A stretch of DNA of 64,000 nucleotides from Lycocorax pyrrhopterus obiensis (taxonomy: Eukaryota > Chordata > Aves > Passeriformes > Paradisaeidae): assembly GCA_014706295.1 (NCBI GenBank), contig JACSVZ010000002.1:53788432-53852431 (forward strand), written 5' to 3'. The notes under the pieces are model-generated. The model was not told where the DNA came from. It ran no database searches and worked only from the letters and a program-made list of their open reading frames with translations. Below, one piece after another: positions 38,191-52,089 of this stretch. The translations under genes were made by a program, and so were the position numbers. Position 1 is the stretch's first letter. Each line of letters starts with the position of its first letter.

Positions 38191-40540
38191 TTAGGCATGA
38201 GTAGGCCATGGGAATAATGTAGCAAACGGTTCGCACAGATGCCAATTTTGGCCTCAGCGAAGATTTGGACTGGTAGCAAGCAAATGATAAGTTAAAGTGT
38301 CTTTTACATTTATTCAACCTATCACCAAAAAAGGTTTCTCTGAATGTATTAGATTAACAAACTTATCAGACTTACTTCCAGTCTGTCGGAAATACAACAC
38401 TGTTAAGTAAGTAATATAAGACAATTAATTTACCAGTTCACTAATTCTTATTCAGTGCAAATAATCAGGAAGAAAAAAATACAGCCATATAAACAGGAAC
38501 ATTTTAGAGTGCAAAGCTTGGTATCACTGACAGGCCAACCCACTAACAGCAGGTCAGCACAAATCATGCAACTAAATCAGACTTTTTTCTCAGTTTGAGA
38601 CAAGAACAAGAATAATTACCTTGTTCAATATTCTCCAGCACAGAAAGCCACATTTCCAGAAGACACAACACCTGCAGAAGCCAGAAATTACTCTCCCTGT
38701 GCAGCTCAAAAACTAGCCATGATAAAGTCACTAACAGTAGTTCTATGAATGACATTACCCATTACAGCCAAAACCCAGTAAAAAATAAACCAGTGATCTA
38801 GTAATCAAGAGAAAGCCTTCAAAGGAAGGTGTAAGGGTGCCACACAGTAGAATCCTGAAAAGATTTCCACTACCCCACTAAGGTACGGGGTTACTACCAA
38901 AATTGCTTTGGGCAAAAGGGCTCAGTGTCCTTGATGTCAGTGTTGGCTTGAGCTGCTGAATATATTGCCCTGACTATTTGCCATCACATTTGGCATTTAT
39001 CATTAGTCTCAATTTCATTGGCTCAAACGCAGCTACCCAAGTTTTCTGACAAGAACTAAACCTGTCACTAACTAGAGAGACTGTGGAGCACCAAGCGTGT
39101 AGTTCACCACAGTCTTGTTGCAGTAGCCAAAGGTAACAAGAACAGGATATTTAGTGAATTACATGATAACAGTCACAACCAATTCTCAAGGAAGTACCAA
39201 GAGTTTAATGTATCTGAATGCAGACAAGAGGAAGCCAGACATCTTCTGATCTCCGAGAGATACTGGTCAGACCTGAGAAAGAGAGAGATAAAAGCCATGC
39301 CTAGACCAGGAGATGAAAGGGGAAATCCACTGATTTACATGCATGGCCCTTTGGTTTTCTGGCTCTTGCTTCCTCCAAGCTCTGCCTTAGACAATTAACA
39401 TACAAAGATACCGGGTCCCAAATGGACCTGGAAAAATAGTAAGAATATCCTGAAATGCCTCAGTCTGTGGGGCAGAGAAGGCAGCAGCTTTGAGATGGGA
39501 GTATCTCACCTGTATGGCTTCAGGACAATTGCAAGAAAGGATGGAAAGAGGCAATTTAAATTTTTCTCTCACTTTCTTGCAGTTTTCCTTCCTTCCTGAA
39601 AGCTTTCTCTCCTTCTCTGACAGGCACTTGAAATGAGGGCATTCAGTTTGATCCAGTTGTGGCATGGGGATAAGAAGCTGACAGGACCAAAGGTTGTGGG
39701 TAGGCTGAAGGTCTCTCTTGTGCGTGCGGATACCAGATGGCTGCCTGCTCCTTCCCATGCCTGCTTTTCCCTGCGCAATGGTAAGCTGAGTGGGGCTGTG
39801 GGGATAAGCTCTGGCTCTTGGGTTGACAGCATGGTTAGGTCTAAATTTCCTCTTTTGGAATGTTTTCAAAGATACTCAGCTCAAAGAAGGCTGCTTTGGG
39901 AATAGCTATGATGGCTATGCCAGAGGATTTAGCACAGGTAGGGGATACAAGGGCAGGAGACAGTGAGGAAGAGACACCCGTGGCTTTGGGAATAGAAATA
40001 ACAGAGAAATAGGTAGGAAGTGATAGTAGGAGCTGGCAAGCAGCCAGGTTAGGAAGGTGAGGGAGAGGTAAACTGGACAGGCTCTGATCAGCTGGCATTT
40101 GAAGTCATACAGCAGCAGATATTTACTTTTTAGAGCTACGCTATTCTTGAGTTGGGGCCACTCAAGACAGGTGAAAGGGTCTGCAGAAGACAAGAGAGGC
40201 TGTATGCATATTGACAATGACAAATGATTGACAGAAATTAGTACAGGAGGAACAGGGACAATGTTATGTACCTTGAAGAAGTCTGCAAAGCTGCCATCTC
40301 AGAGCATTGCTCGAAGCACTGGACAGAGCCACATTAAAGGCTCAAAACCAAAACACCATCTGAACGAGCTCCTCAGAATTAAAGGATGCTACCAGTTCAC
40401 CTTTCAATACCAGCTGGATATGAAATCCCAGTACAAATTGCCACAGGAGGAACTACTGTCCACTATGCCCAAACAGTAAATCTGGTAAACATACAGAGTA
40501 GGCTGACAGAAGTTGTGGACTGGCTTCCATCTAAGGAATG
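38191..40540. other. no gene seen; one exon-like segment at 39624-39780
   Basis: No supported gene. An acceptor-like pyrimidine tract ending CTGACAG (39623) and a good donor-like ATG|GTAAGC (39780/39781) frame 157 bases that are open in one frame, but the encoded peptide is unfamiliar. A 160-codon minus ORF (39387-39869) overlaps it and has no recognised domain. Confidence 0.5.
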
Positions 40541-41002
40541 ATTAAATACGGTAAGACCCTTCAGCCTAGGAGACAATATGATAGATGTCTGTAAAATCAC
40601 AAGTGGCATAAGCACAGTAAATAGGAAACAACTACACACTACTTCCAGTGTACAAGCCAGAGGGCATCAAATGAAAAGCAGGAAGCATTTTTCAAACAAA
40701 TAAAAAGGTAGCTTTTAACTTGCTTAACTCACAGTAAAGCCAGCTAACCCCTTGCCACAGGATGTTGTGGGATACCACAAGTTAACTTGCATTTAAAAAT
40801 TTGTGAACGAGTTCACAGAAGAAAAATCCATCAGAGCTATTAAAAACAAAGGCCCCATCTCTGGCTCAGGAATTACCCGAGCCACAAATTCCTGGAGCCT
40901 GAAGAGTATTTTGAGGAAGTCTCACTACGTTTCCCTCTTCCCATAGCCTTCTTCAGACATCTGGCCTTGACCATCGTCAGAAATGAAATACTGAGTTAGG
41001 GA
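40541..41002 (+). mobile_element. old CR1 LINE remnant (3' part, sense)
   Basis: GACCCTTCAGCCTAGGAGAC, then ATATGATAGATGTCTGTAAA and ATCACAAGTGGC, then a segment like 'gggcatcaaatgaaaagcagg' and 'aacaaataaaaaggtagcttt', match in order the 3' region of old sauropsid CR1 copies. It ends near GAAATACTGAGTTAGG, close to the usual 'gatactgggctagatgg' end. Internal deletions are present. No coding sequence remains. The 83-codon ORF just upstream (40228-40479) is unrecognised. Confidence 0.6.
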
Positions 41003-41689
41003 TACCTTCAATCTTAACCAGCCCATTTTTGTGGGCAAAAAGCAAGAGGTAGAGAAAAACAAGAATATTGCTATGGGATAAAAGCAGAAAGTCCATGTGT
41101 TACAATAAATGGAACCAAGCCCAGTATTTGGAAATGCAGAGCTTTAGCCATCACTGGAAATAAGATATGCCAGTACATGCAAACAACCATCAAAACACCA
41201 CCAAACAATAAAGGGAGGTCAGATAGGATGGAAGCAGGTCCTTCACTAGAAGCAATAATTCAACCACATAGTGGGAGTTTCATTTCAAAACCAGCATATT
41301 TGAACATCTGTGAGACTTATGACGCCGTAATGGGCTGGCAAGACAAGATTCCTTGTCTCTTCTGTGACTTATGTGCTTGTAATGTCTGGCCTCAGAAAAT
41401 CAGCAAGTACTGGCACAAAGAACATGGCAACAACAAACGTATTTAAAAGGGAACATGTAGCAACCCGCATGGAGCTCAGAAGGAGGAATCCAGGCTGTTG
41501 CCGGTCAGAGGGAGAGAAAGCAGCAGGAAAGTCAGTATGCACTGGAGGGATGCTAGCTACAGCTGTGGTACAGCCTTTATGCTCATCTCTCTTCTGCCAG
41601 AAGCTTTTCAGTAGACTTCCGATGCTCAAAAAGCTCATCCCAGTTCCTAGGCTAATACATACACGTACTTCTTATCAGTGAGTTCTTTT
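41003..41689. other. no gene seen
   Basis: Unique sequence between two old CR1 remnants. Overlapping 89- and 105-codon ORFs on opposite strands have no recognisable features. Confidence 0.55.
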
Positions 41690-42500
41690 ATCCTTAATTT
41701 TCTTTAGCTTAGAGAACACTTCCTTGAAATCCAGTATTGTCTGCTCTCATTTTTCACTGCCCCCATACCTTCAAACCAGCTCCACCTCTTCACATATCTT
41801 TATAGAGATTAACAATTTCCTGCTGCAGCCTTTTTTTTCTACCAGAAAAAGCAGGCAAAGCTGTTTTTATTATCTCCCATAAGACAGACAAAGGTTCCAG
41901 TTTTAAATCATCCTTCTTTACCATACAGGGCCAGAACTGTACATGGTATACTCTTCTTGGATCTCGCCCGTGACTTGTAAAATAGTTTTAATTCTTCTCC
42001 ATTTTACTGAAGTTATCTTTGACATAGTTCAAGGGTTTAATTTGTTTCTTCCTGGGCTCCTTCAAATGACATGAAAATTTGTTGTCACCATGAAACCCAA
42101 ATCCCCCAGGCCTTTTTCCTCCTCATGCATAGGGAAATTGATGATTTCTCAGACTAGAGCAGAAATTTCTGGCTTTAGCTCTTTATTCGCATGATCTCAC
42201 ACACAGTCCAGTCCTGAGTGTCATGATTCTTTGCATAAGATATTTGGATCTCTCCTTTTTTTGACAGTGCTTTCTATCAAGTCAAGAGCAGATTTTATTA
42301 GCATACAATTAATACTGAGCCAGCATCATTAATGAAAATATTCAAATAACTAAGGACCAGAATCATCCTTGCAAATATTTATGTGTGTTCTCCTGCCAGC
42401 AGTCCTTCACCAGCCATTCCTGTGTACCCCTTTATCACCTTGTTAAATCCTGTCTATTTCCTCTTAATCCATACATAATGGAGGAAAAATTTTCAGTGAA
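41690..42500 (-). mobile_element. very old CR1 LINE remnant (antisense)
   Basis: Scattered phrases line up with the antisense of an old CR1 ORF2 end: CAGAACTGTACATGGTATAC, CATTAATGAAAATATTCAAA and CCTGTCTATTTCCTCTTAAT-CCATA, with the expected order and rough spacing. Similarity between them is low, so extent and identity are uncertain. Confidence 0.45.
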
Positions 42501-45500
42501 ATACAATACAGTACAAAATATCAAACACAGATATAAGGTTATCCTGGCATGATACACCCTGGATGCAATTTAGTTCTTTCCCACACCATTTCTAATTGTC
42601 CATATCTTTAAAATATAGACTAAAATGCTGCATATGGGGGAGGTTAGCCTAGAAGGTATGTAAATTCTCCAAATCAGATTTCCTTCCTTTCAGTAGCACT
42701 AAACTTTTATTTTACTAGAAATATTAAATATAATTTTATAGTACTGTGTAATTTACTCTTGTTAGTTACCTGGTACTTTTCTTTTTATAGATTTATTGAA
42801 TTACTTTGCCTGTGACCTGTAATTTCATGTGCCAGCATTCAGAAATGGAGATTATCCACTTTCCTCAGTTGATTGTAGCAAGGACTTTGAATTTTGCTTC
42901 ACATCATTTTGGTTTCTCCAGGTCCTCCTTCCTGCCTGTCAACCTGCCCACCATCACCCATATTTGAAAACTGAGGTATTTACTCACTTTTTTTGGTTAT
43001 ACTTTGCGAATCAAATCCCTGCCATATCCTTAGTTTATAGAGCATTCCAATTTCATCTCCTTTCTTCTCTTGTTCTCTTTTTAATTCTATAGCCAAAGAA
43101 CTTCTTGCTGATTGCTTTAATTTTCTCTTCAAGGTTCAACTCTCTGATTCCTGGCAGTTCTCACTTTCTCTGTATACTTTCTGACATTGAAGACATAGCT
43201 TTCTTCGCCGGTCGATTCTTTTTTCCATCCCTTGTAAGCTCCCTGCTTAGTCTTAATATCCCTTTCGAGATGGTTATTCATTCAGCTGGAGCTGGGGCCC
43301 TCTAGGTAAGTCTTTTCCACCCACTTTGTTGGGATCCAAATTACAGAAAGTTTTTTACTTTTGACTTGAGAAATTCCAAACTTCCCCCACATTTAAATCC
43401 CTGTATTTTTCATGCCAGTTGACTTCACTAACCAGTTCACTTAAAATTTGTCCTATGGATATTTCAGAGTATATAATGTTACATAGTCCTTTATGTGTTA
43501 AAAATACAAGTACCACTAATTTCAGTTGCAGCTGTGAATGCTCAGCACTTTTGCAAACCAGACCCTAGAGTCTCCTGTCAGGACCCCAGAAATGAGGAAA
43601 ACACAATTAGTGACCACCTGTGGAAAAGTGTGATGCCTGGCAAAGTACAGGGACCGAATGGTAACGAGAAAGGGAGAGAATCCAACTTTGTGAGCCAGTA
43701 TTCCATTAGCGCAGCCGTATGACTTGTTCTTTTTCTTCCTACAGCCACCTTACATCACTGTACATCTCACAGGTTTTTGTAACAAATGAAGAAAGAGTAC
43801 TAAAGACATTATCTTGCCCTAGTACTCATTCCTGATTCACACCCAAAACAGGTCAGAATGTAAATGGCCTGTGGAGAAAAAAATACCCAACATAACAAAA
43901 AAATCCCCAGTGTGCTTGCAATTAAAGATGGTATCAGAGAGCAAATTTATGGGAATGGGCAGGGAAACACAATCATGATGGCAAAGTTCAGAGTGCTTTG
44001 GAAATTAAAAAAATTCCAGATGCTTAAATTAAACTTTAATAGTACTATCAATATTTTTTTTTGCTTACTTTTATGTTTTTTGAAAGCAAAGTGAAAAAAC
44101 AGAAGTTCCATCATGAAACTACTTGTAAGCACTGCACTGTCAATTGTATGAATTTTCCACACAGGTCTAGGTAATTTAATTTAATGGAGTAGTTTATAGC
44201 AATAGGTTGTTAACCTCTTTACTGGCAACACAGAAGTGGGATGACACACACTCTGCTAGCATTTAAACAGACTTTTGCTGACAGCAGAGAAACTGGGAGC
44301 AGACCTAAATATCACATGTACTATTCCATGTTCCTCAGCTATTTGTCTATGCCATGTCAGCATTACCCCTCCTGTCTCACCTTCTCTGACACAGCTTTGC
44401 CTTCATTAATCTCTTCCCTCAGGGATCTAAATCTCTGCCTCAGGATCCAAATTTCATTTTTCTCATGAAACCTTTCCAGTCGCTGCTCTCAGCACATCTC
44501 TCCCCTTGCCTAACAAGTCTGAGTCCTCTGGGTGCTTGTGCACAGTCCCTTTTCTTCTCCCAGTCCTAGTCTTACTGTCCAGAAAACCTCAACTCCTATT
44601 TTAAATTGTAGGTTTACAATTTAAATTCATCTGTTCATTTTTGCTGCTCTGTGGCAACTGCCCCCTACCACCTACCCTTCTTTGTCTCCCTTTCCCCTGT
44701 TCCAACACAAAGGATATACACAGTCTTTGTACCTACCTTGTTATTAACTGTTTGCCCTCAAATCATTACCCAGCCAGCCAGTTCCAGTTTTCTCTGCTTC
44801 ATGATCTAGACTCCTCTTCAGCATACTGCTCCCTCCCTCTCTCCCTCCTCCTGTCCAGGTATATTCTAATTCTATTTTCATTTTCCAGCCAGCACTAGGT
44901 TCATCCATTTTCTCATCCACTATCACTTTCCTTCTTTCTCCTGTTGGTTCTTGCAGTCTCCTCATCATTCTTCTGCCTGAAGCATTGTCCCTTTCCCCAG
45001 ATACTTTGAGATTTTCTTCTTAATTTCAAGAACACCTTGTGGCAGTGATTATGACAGATCAATTTACACATCCAAGATCAAAACATTTCTTTTAATCAAT
45101 TTTAGAGGTTTTTCTTTTATGTTCAGTATATGTCCCAATCTTCAGATAATGTTGTAATACTTGGTGTTAGACAAATGTGCATGAAATCCTCTGCTTCCCT
45201 TTAAATGCATCTCCCCTTCCTTTCTCCCCCATTCACTGAGATGGAAATAGCTCAGCCTCTTAGCCACACAGGAAATTTTTTTTTACTTCTCTTATGTGAA
45301 TACAGTGAAATAAACAGAACATCAAGAATGGAAAGTTGGACATCTAAATATAGAGAGAAACTAAGGTATTGCAAGAGAAAGGGAGGAAAATATTTTAAAT
45401 GGACAGTTTACAAACCCACAGCACTCCTTGAAGTGACTGCTGTTCCATGGATACACCTGATCTGACAAACAGCTGTTTTATTTGATAACTCCATGTTTCA

Positions 45501-48496
45501 AATCAAATAGGTCACCTCATACCAGTTTCTAAGACTTTTTAAGAAATGTTTTATTTTTACATGGGGTGCCTTGCAAGTGCTGTCACACTAGCTAGGGTGA
45601 GATGTGATAGATTGCAGCATTACTCAGCCTCATTCATACTTGCTATCCAGAATTAGCTTCAACAGTGCCACAACCTATACTTGACTTAGGGCCTCTCCCA
45701 GACACAGGGTTTCCCTTTATGTACAATCTGCCTATTTTGGCATCTCTTTTAGTATGAGCTGGTATGAGGAACCCCAGCTTTGAAGCGAGCATGCACAAGG
45801 AAAAAACAAAAAACACAAACCACAAAAAACCCAATACAGATTTAAGTGTGAGGTAACAAACCTACTCTCCATAGGCTCTGCATACTGTGAAATGACACTA
45901 TTCCAGTAGAATGCTGCTTCTGCAGAATCCTGCAATGTCCTAATGAAGACAATCTGCCAGAGAACAAAGATTAGCCATGTCTGAGCCCTTGGCGGGTCAA
46001 TTCAATCAAACAAATTCAAAGGCATGTTGGGTGGGTAATTTTGGAGCAGACTATTACTATCACTAATGTAAGCCACACGGCAATATTTCAATTCCAATGC
46101 TTTCATCTGATGATAAAACAGTCTTTCAGGAATATAACACCAGGAAAGACAAAAACCCAAAAGTTGAATGTCTCTGTCATGATTACACACCCCTGTTGTA
46201 GTGGTGGGAGTGGTTTCAGGGAGTTAAAACTGAGGGTGAAGGGGGGCTTTCTTTTCTAATTACCTTATTTAGGAGTTAAAATTGTCATTCTGTTCTGAAT
46301 GTATAACTAACTGAGTAACTTAAAACCTTGAGCTCTGCATACCTTTGGATGAAGACCAAGAAGCCTGAACACCATATCCATGTAGCTCTGATTAGCTAAG
46401 TTCCATGCCTGCACTGAGAACGAGGCATGTTTCATAATAATTTGAAATGGCCCTTTCAATGCTGCGTTCCAACATAGGTTAACCACCTGAGAGGTAAAGA
46501 GTGCCAGACTGCACTACAGATTTTGCTCAGAAGCAGTGGCTAAGTGGGGGCTCGGTTTGTCTGGTTGGCTTAGCCAAAAGACCTGGGAAATGCATCACGA
46601 GGAGCCATCTTCAGACTGGTTTTCAAACATGCCTCCAACCATTAGAAGTAGAGTTAATCAAAATAGGCCCAAAGTCTGTTTGCAAGGTTTGTGAACCTTA
46701 ACAAACCATTTTCCCAATAGACCATCCTGGTCTGAATTTTGAGGTCATAATGAAAGCTGAAACCAAGACAGTGCTTGGTGGTTTGGGATTTGACAGAGAG
46801 TATTTCACATGGTCCTAGTTACGGGATAAAGAAATACAGTATGGCTGTGTCTACAAAAGAGAACTAAATCCCTGAAAACTGGATTGGTAAAATAGCAACA
46901 GTATTAGAAATAGTTTAATGCGAAATGACAGACTAAGTATTTTTGTGGTGTTTTTGCAAAAAGTCTGCACTTAGGATGGATTTGGCACCATTTCAACTGC
47001 ACTGTCCTTTATTTGTCTAGCCCACAGCTTTCATCACAACTACCTGAAGATCTGTCTTTTGGATGAATGGGAAGATCTTCCAAGAAACCAGGAAGAACTG
47101 TGGAAGAACAGTCAGTACTCTCGGGAAAGACACATAAAACTCTGATAGGTCTGTTAAAGCTTCAGGAAGGGAGCGAACCTTTGATACAACAGCCCTTATG
47201 CTTCTCTTGCAGCCAGCTCCATGCAAAGTTGGTGAATAGTGCTCATGAACTGAAACATAGTTCTTGTGCCCAAATAGTAACAGACAGGAAAACAGATCCT
47301 CAATTCTTATCTCTGACACGAAATACAACTCCTAAACAAATAAATGGTCATTTTTTCAGAGTTTGTAATAAACCTTGTACCTGGCATAACAGTGGAGCTC
47401 CTCCTGTGAAAGGGGGCTGTGGATATTGTGGATGCTTTTCCAGCTCTTGCTTTCTATAGTTTTTGACAACAGACAATGAAGCCAATGGACATCATTAGCT
47501 TCAATAGCTTGGATTCAGGCTGTTAGTTCTGATAGAAGGAAAAAAGTGTATTTTATTCTCTAATGTCCGTTCTGTTTCATTCTGACTCCAGCTTGATAAG
47601 GTACATTGAAATGGAGTCTCCCTCTCCTACACCAATAGTTCAAAAAGCATACTGAAATTATATTGACCAAAGGGCTGACAAAAACAATTTCGCCACAGCC
47701 AGTAGGTGAAGAACGCTGACTATGAGCCAGATTGGCTGGTGTTAATTGGCTTTGTTCTGTGGGATTCACTGAGGTTAGGGACAACCAGGTGATGATTTGC
47801 CTCTAGGACCCTATGCTGATGCCTGCAGATAGAGTCAGATGTGTAACTCTCCCAAACAAGAATGGGATTTAAGTATGTAAATCTTTATGCCTTATGATGA
47901 ACTATATCCCACGAAAAAAATCCAACTTCTATTTTGTGCTTGTGTCATAAAACTTAAAAGAAGTGCAAATTTTAGCTGGGAGGGAACTTTTATGACCTGG
48001 TTATAAGTCTGTGCAAGGAGCAGTTTGCAATTGAGACACTGACAAACTCTCAAGCAGAATAGTGCAAGTGGGTGCGCCAGTGACATCCCCTCCAAATTCT
48101 ACTCCAGTGCAGTCAGTGTGTCTCATGCCAGCATTTAGAGTCCACTATGAAATAACCCGTACAAAGAGGGGAAAATAGTAATTCCTGAATTACTGTCCTT
48201 CTTCAGAAAATAACCGCAGAAACAGGGTAATTTTGTTACTAGAATGTTATTAGTGGTTCATATGTTCCAACAAGGCTGTCAAAGAGATAGAAACATATTC
48301 CTTCTGGTATATGTAAACAGGAGAAGAGGAGTAAGAAATTGCTTACAACAGTACTGCTGTGACAAAGAGAAAGCATTCTGTGTTGCACTTAGAGACAATG
48401 AAATGTTTTTTAGATTCTTCTTTGTCTATTTCATAAGACCATCCCATCATTTTTTACCCCTCTTTGTCTGTTTCATTGCTATTTAAATTATATTTC
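42501..48496. other. no gene seen; about 6 kb, pyrimidine-rich in parts
   Basis: No supported gene. The parts at 42830-43480 and 44220-45000 are pyrimidine-rich on the plus strand. The second contains TCTCATGAAACCTTTCCAGT (44461-44480) and later CATCTCTCCCC, weakly like the 3' end of L2. The 130-codon plus ORF at 47067-47459 has several Cys residues near its end but no motif I recognise. A perfect 12-bp palindrome AAACAGCTGTTT lies near 45470. Confidence 0.5.
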
Positions 48497-48622
48497 TGGG
48501 TTTCTTTGGTTGGTTTTTTTGGGGGTTTTTTTGTTTTGTTTTTGGTGGGGTTTTTTTGTTCGTTTGGTTTGGGTTTTTTTGTTTTGTTTTGTTTTGTTGT
48601 TTTGGTTGGGTTTTTTTTTTTA
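48497..48622 (+). repeat. G/T-rich low-complexity tract
   Basis: About 125 bases of T runs broken by GG to GGGGG clusters (for example GGGGG at about 48521 and GGTGGGG at about 48544), with TTTTG units in the middle. The complementary strand is A-rich with C clusters. It could be an expanded poly(A) tail of a minus-strand retroposon, but no element body adjoins it that I recognise. Confidence 0.9.
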
Positions 48623-51600
48623 TTATAGACTTGAAGCTTAATGAATCTAACAAAAACAAGCTTTTAAAAAAATCTCAATGTTAACATCTTTACCATACCA
48701 AGGCGCCTTGATCAATGAATCAGTCTTTTTTTCACAGTTTGTCTCCTGTGCCCTTTCCTGGCTAAACTGCTCTTAAGACAGAATGACATTTCTGTTTTAT
48801 AATCCCACTGATGGAATTAATGACTATGCTTATTAATTTCGATTATTGGAATTTCCCGTCTCTCTGTTTCATAGTAGCACTCCACCTCTGCTTGTCAATC
48901 ATAACTACTGACTCTATCACATTTTGCTTTTCCAAATGAACTAAAATGTTTGGCTTGGCCCTGTGCCAAGAATGGGGTCATTCACAAACTTGTAATAACA
49001 TATCCTTAGCTGATGTTTCTTAGTAACACGTGTAAATAGGAAAAAACAGTTGCACTGCGGGGGTTTAGCTTGGCCACATGTGACTACAGTTAAAGAACAC
49101 GGGAAGAAAATCAGTGGTCTTTCCATGATAGCTGTCCAGTTCAACTGCAAGCACACAGTACAGACATGGCAGTGCAGACACAGCCGAAGTAAACCACTTT
49201 CTTCACTCAGCAGCAAGCTAGTGCAGCATGTCCCTTCTCTGCTAAAAACCAGATGTGCAGCCTCTGCCTGGAGCTGAGGTGAGGAGCTGAGCCTTAGAGA
49301 CGAGTCTAGCAAAACCACGAAGTCTCCCAGAATATTCCTTGTGATATCTTCTATTTAGCTCCAACAACACTGAGCTTTTGTTACAATTACAAACACATAT
49401 TGGGATTAATGACATTACAAGCGGTTTCTTGGTAGCACCCTCTGGGTAAAAGCAGAATGTTAGTGTCACTATGAGAGATGGGCTAAAGCTGTGAAGCTTG
49501 GGCCAGGGTTTGGTTCTCGGATCTCAAACATTTTCAGTTTGAGATCAAGGGTTTTATTCTGACCACTGCAGCAATGGGCTACATTTCAGCTTGGCTTAGA
49601 CTTTGATACTCCTAGCAACTAAAGTTCAGGAACTCATGAATTGAGGATATTCAGATTCACAGAACAAATCTGCCCCGTGTTCTGTTGCAGAGCAAAATGG
49701 AAAAATTGGAGGTTTGATATGGAAATAAAACATCAAGAAGCAAACACATTAAACATATGAAATTATCTTAAAACTAATTTTCCTTCCAGAAGCCCCAATA
49801 ATTTTCATTATTCAGATTTTTACTGGTTGTTTCAGATTAAGTTGCATTAACATAGGCATTCTGCAGCGCAAACAGCTGCAGGCAGAAAATTGTTGTTAAG
49901 ACAAAGAGAAAAAAAATACTGTTAGAGCAAAATATTTCAACTATGAGGCACCCCATATACATTGCTGGGGCAGCAATTGCCAAACTCCACGCTGGGCATA
50001 CAAAATCTTTCTGGCTGCTGATTTGGTTCTTTCAGGATCAGCTATGCTGCCTCAGCCTCACAGAACTACCCACCCTCCTGCCTGAAACCTGTAACCAGGG
50101 AAAGCTGCAGGCCACACACCATAGCTTCCCCCTTCAAGGACCAGAGGCCTATGCAGAGGTATGAATACATTTTGGAACCACTGTAGTCAGTCTGAGAAGT
50201 TTGGCGAGGTAAAAATAACAGGTTTTAAAAGGAAGAAGAAAACCTAAACTGTAAGATAAAGATGTTTAAAAAGAGACTTGTCTGAGGTTTTTCCCTCCTG
50301 CCCTTCCAGTGTAATGAACTCTCCATTTGCAACAGCAAAGAAAATGTCATGCCCTTGCTGCTCTGCATAGGAATAATATACTCCTGATCTGCGCATAAGA
50401 TTTAAACAGAAGAACACAGTATAGTTTTCTTAATTACAAATTTCTCTTTGTCTCTTAGTGATTTGAGAGACTTTGTCTAAAAACGATCCAGCAACGGGGC
50501 TGTGTTTTGAAGGCCAAATGAATACACCATGTACTGGGAAGAATCCTTCATGTGTGGTTTGGTGGTTAGGGCAGGAAACATGGCTTTTGCGAATTGGTGT
50601 TTGCTGAGAGGCTGGTGAGCAGCAAAATAGATTTAAGGCAGGTGGAAAATGAAACAGCATTCAAAAATGATGTGGCTGGATTATCATTCCTACTGTGCAA
50701 TAGGACACAAAAGCACAACCTCTAGACTGGTCCAGGATGGAGTACTGAACATTTTGTTTTTCACATAACCCAGCAGAACTTTCACGTAACTTGTACGGAA
50801 GCAGGTGTCTGCTCTATTTTTCAGATACTATAGAGTTTCTCATATGGGAAACTGGAAAGTAAGTCCAGATCTTGGCCCAGGCTGTGGCTGCAAAACTAGT
50901 TTAGCAGCATATCCAAATATTTCCCTATCATGGATCTACCAATGGGAGTCAGACGGACATGCGTTTCAAGTCAAGCTAGGGTATGCATGAGGCCAATCTC
51001 ATTTTCATGCGGGGTTAGTCTGAGTAGAACAGATCTACAACCACCATTGCCAAAGAATACAAAAATGTCTAAAATTTTTAACATTCTTTTTCTACTTGTT
51101 TCTTACTCTTTTATATATCAGATCCAAACTTTCTTTTGCTAGATTATGGACTCTGTATTAGTTATAATAAAATCAAGATAGTGCATTGCACTGCACTATT
51201 ACAATGTAAGAGACAAGAGTAATTACCAAAAGCTCACTGGGTTAAAAGCAGCAACAACAGCTGGAATTATCTGACTTTCCCATATTCAGTGGATGCCTCT
51301 GAAGATGATATATATGACATGGTGTGAACACTGTAAATATAGGTACCATGATACTAGAACAGAATTTTTATGCTATTAAATCAGTGACAAGAAGTTCGAA
51401 GTAAGTTAATAAGAGTGCCCAGCACAAGCTGCAGGTTTCCAGAAGCTAGACAGAATACATTTAAGCTTATCCCCTAAACAAATATGATGTACTTTCTATG
51501 AGGTACAACACTCCTGACTCTTTTGAGGAGGCAGATATTTTATTCCGGCAGGGGTGGAGCTATCAATCTAGTCAAAGTTCACTACAGTTGGAAGAAACTA

Positions 51601-52089
51601 GAGCAGGAAAACAGGATTTTATGTGACAGTTTATATACCCTTCCTCACACAGAAGGCTCCTCCCATGTACACAATGACATTTCTTCATGTGATGGCACTT
51701 CTGGTACATACAGAGCACTTTCACAGAAGAAAAGAAAAAAGACCATGTAAGCAGCAAAGTAATCTTAAGAACTATGTCACATATCTGACACCTTTTCTTT
51801 CATTTGTCACCATGGGCACTGTGGTGTGGCTGATTCATGTGACTGCCTTAAAAACTTGGAATTCAAAACATGATTTTAAGGGAACCATGTAACTCTATTA
51901 CAAGGAGATAGTCAATGTTTAGATAGCTGCTTGGGACTTGACACAGACATCTTGAAACAGACAGGAATAATATCAAGGCTCATATGAAGAATATAGAATG
52001 AATCAATGATGTTGATTCACTGCTGTGAAAAGCTGATTTAACCTTGACCAGAGATGCTGGAAGGGAGCCTGTGTGAATTAAGGCAGCAG
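48623..52089. other. no gene seen
   Basis: AT-rich unique DNA. No supported gene. The phrase GGGCCAGGGTTTGGTTCTC at about 49500 and the following lines faintly recall old amniote repeats. Confidence 0.55.

Noticed and set aside
37943..38317. 124-codon minus-strand ORF
   Set aside because: It overlaps a diverged tandem duplication and resembles no known protein.
39387..39869. 160-codon minus-strand ORF
   Set aside because: No recognised motif. One ORF of this length is not surprising in 64 kb, and the opposite strand has an equally good exon-like reading.
47067..47459. 130-codon plus-strand ORF with Cys-rich end
   Set aside because: The cysteines do not form a spacing pattern I recognise, and there is no supporting splice or promoter context.
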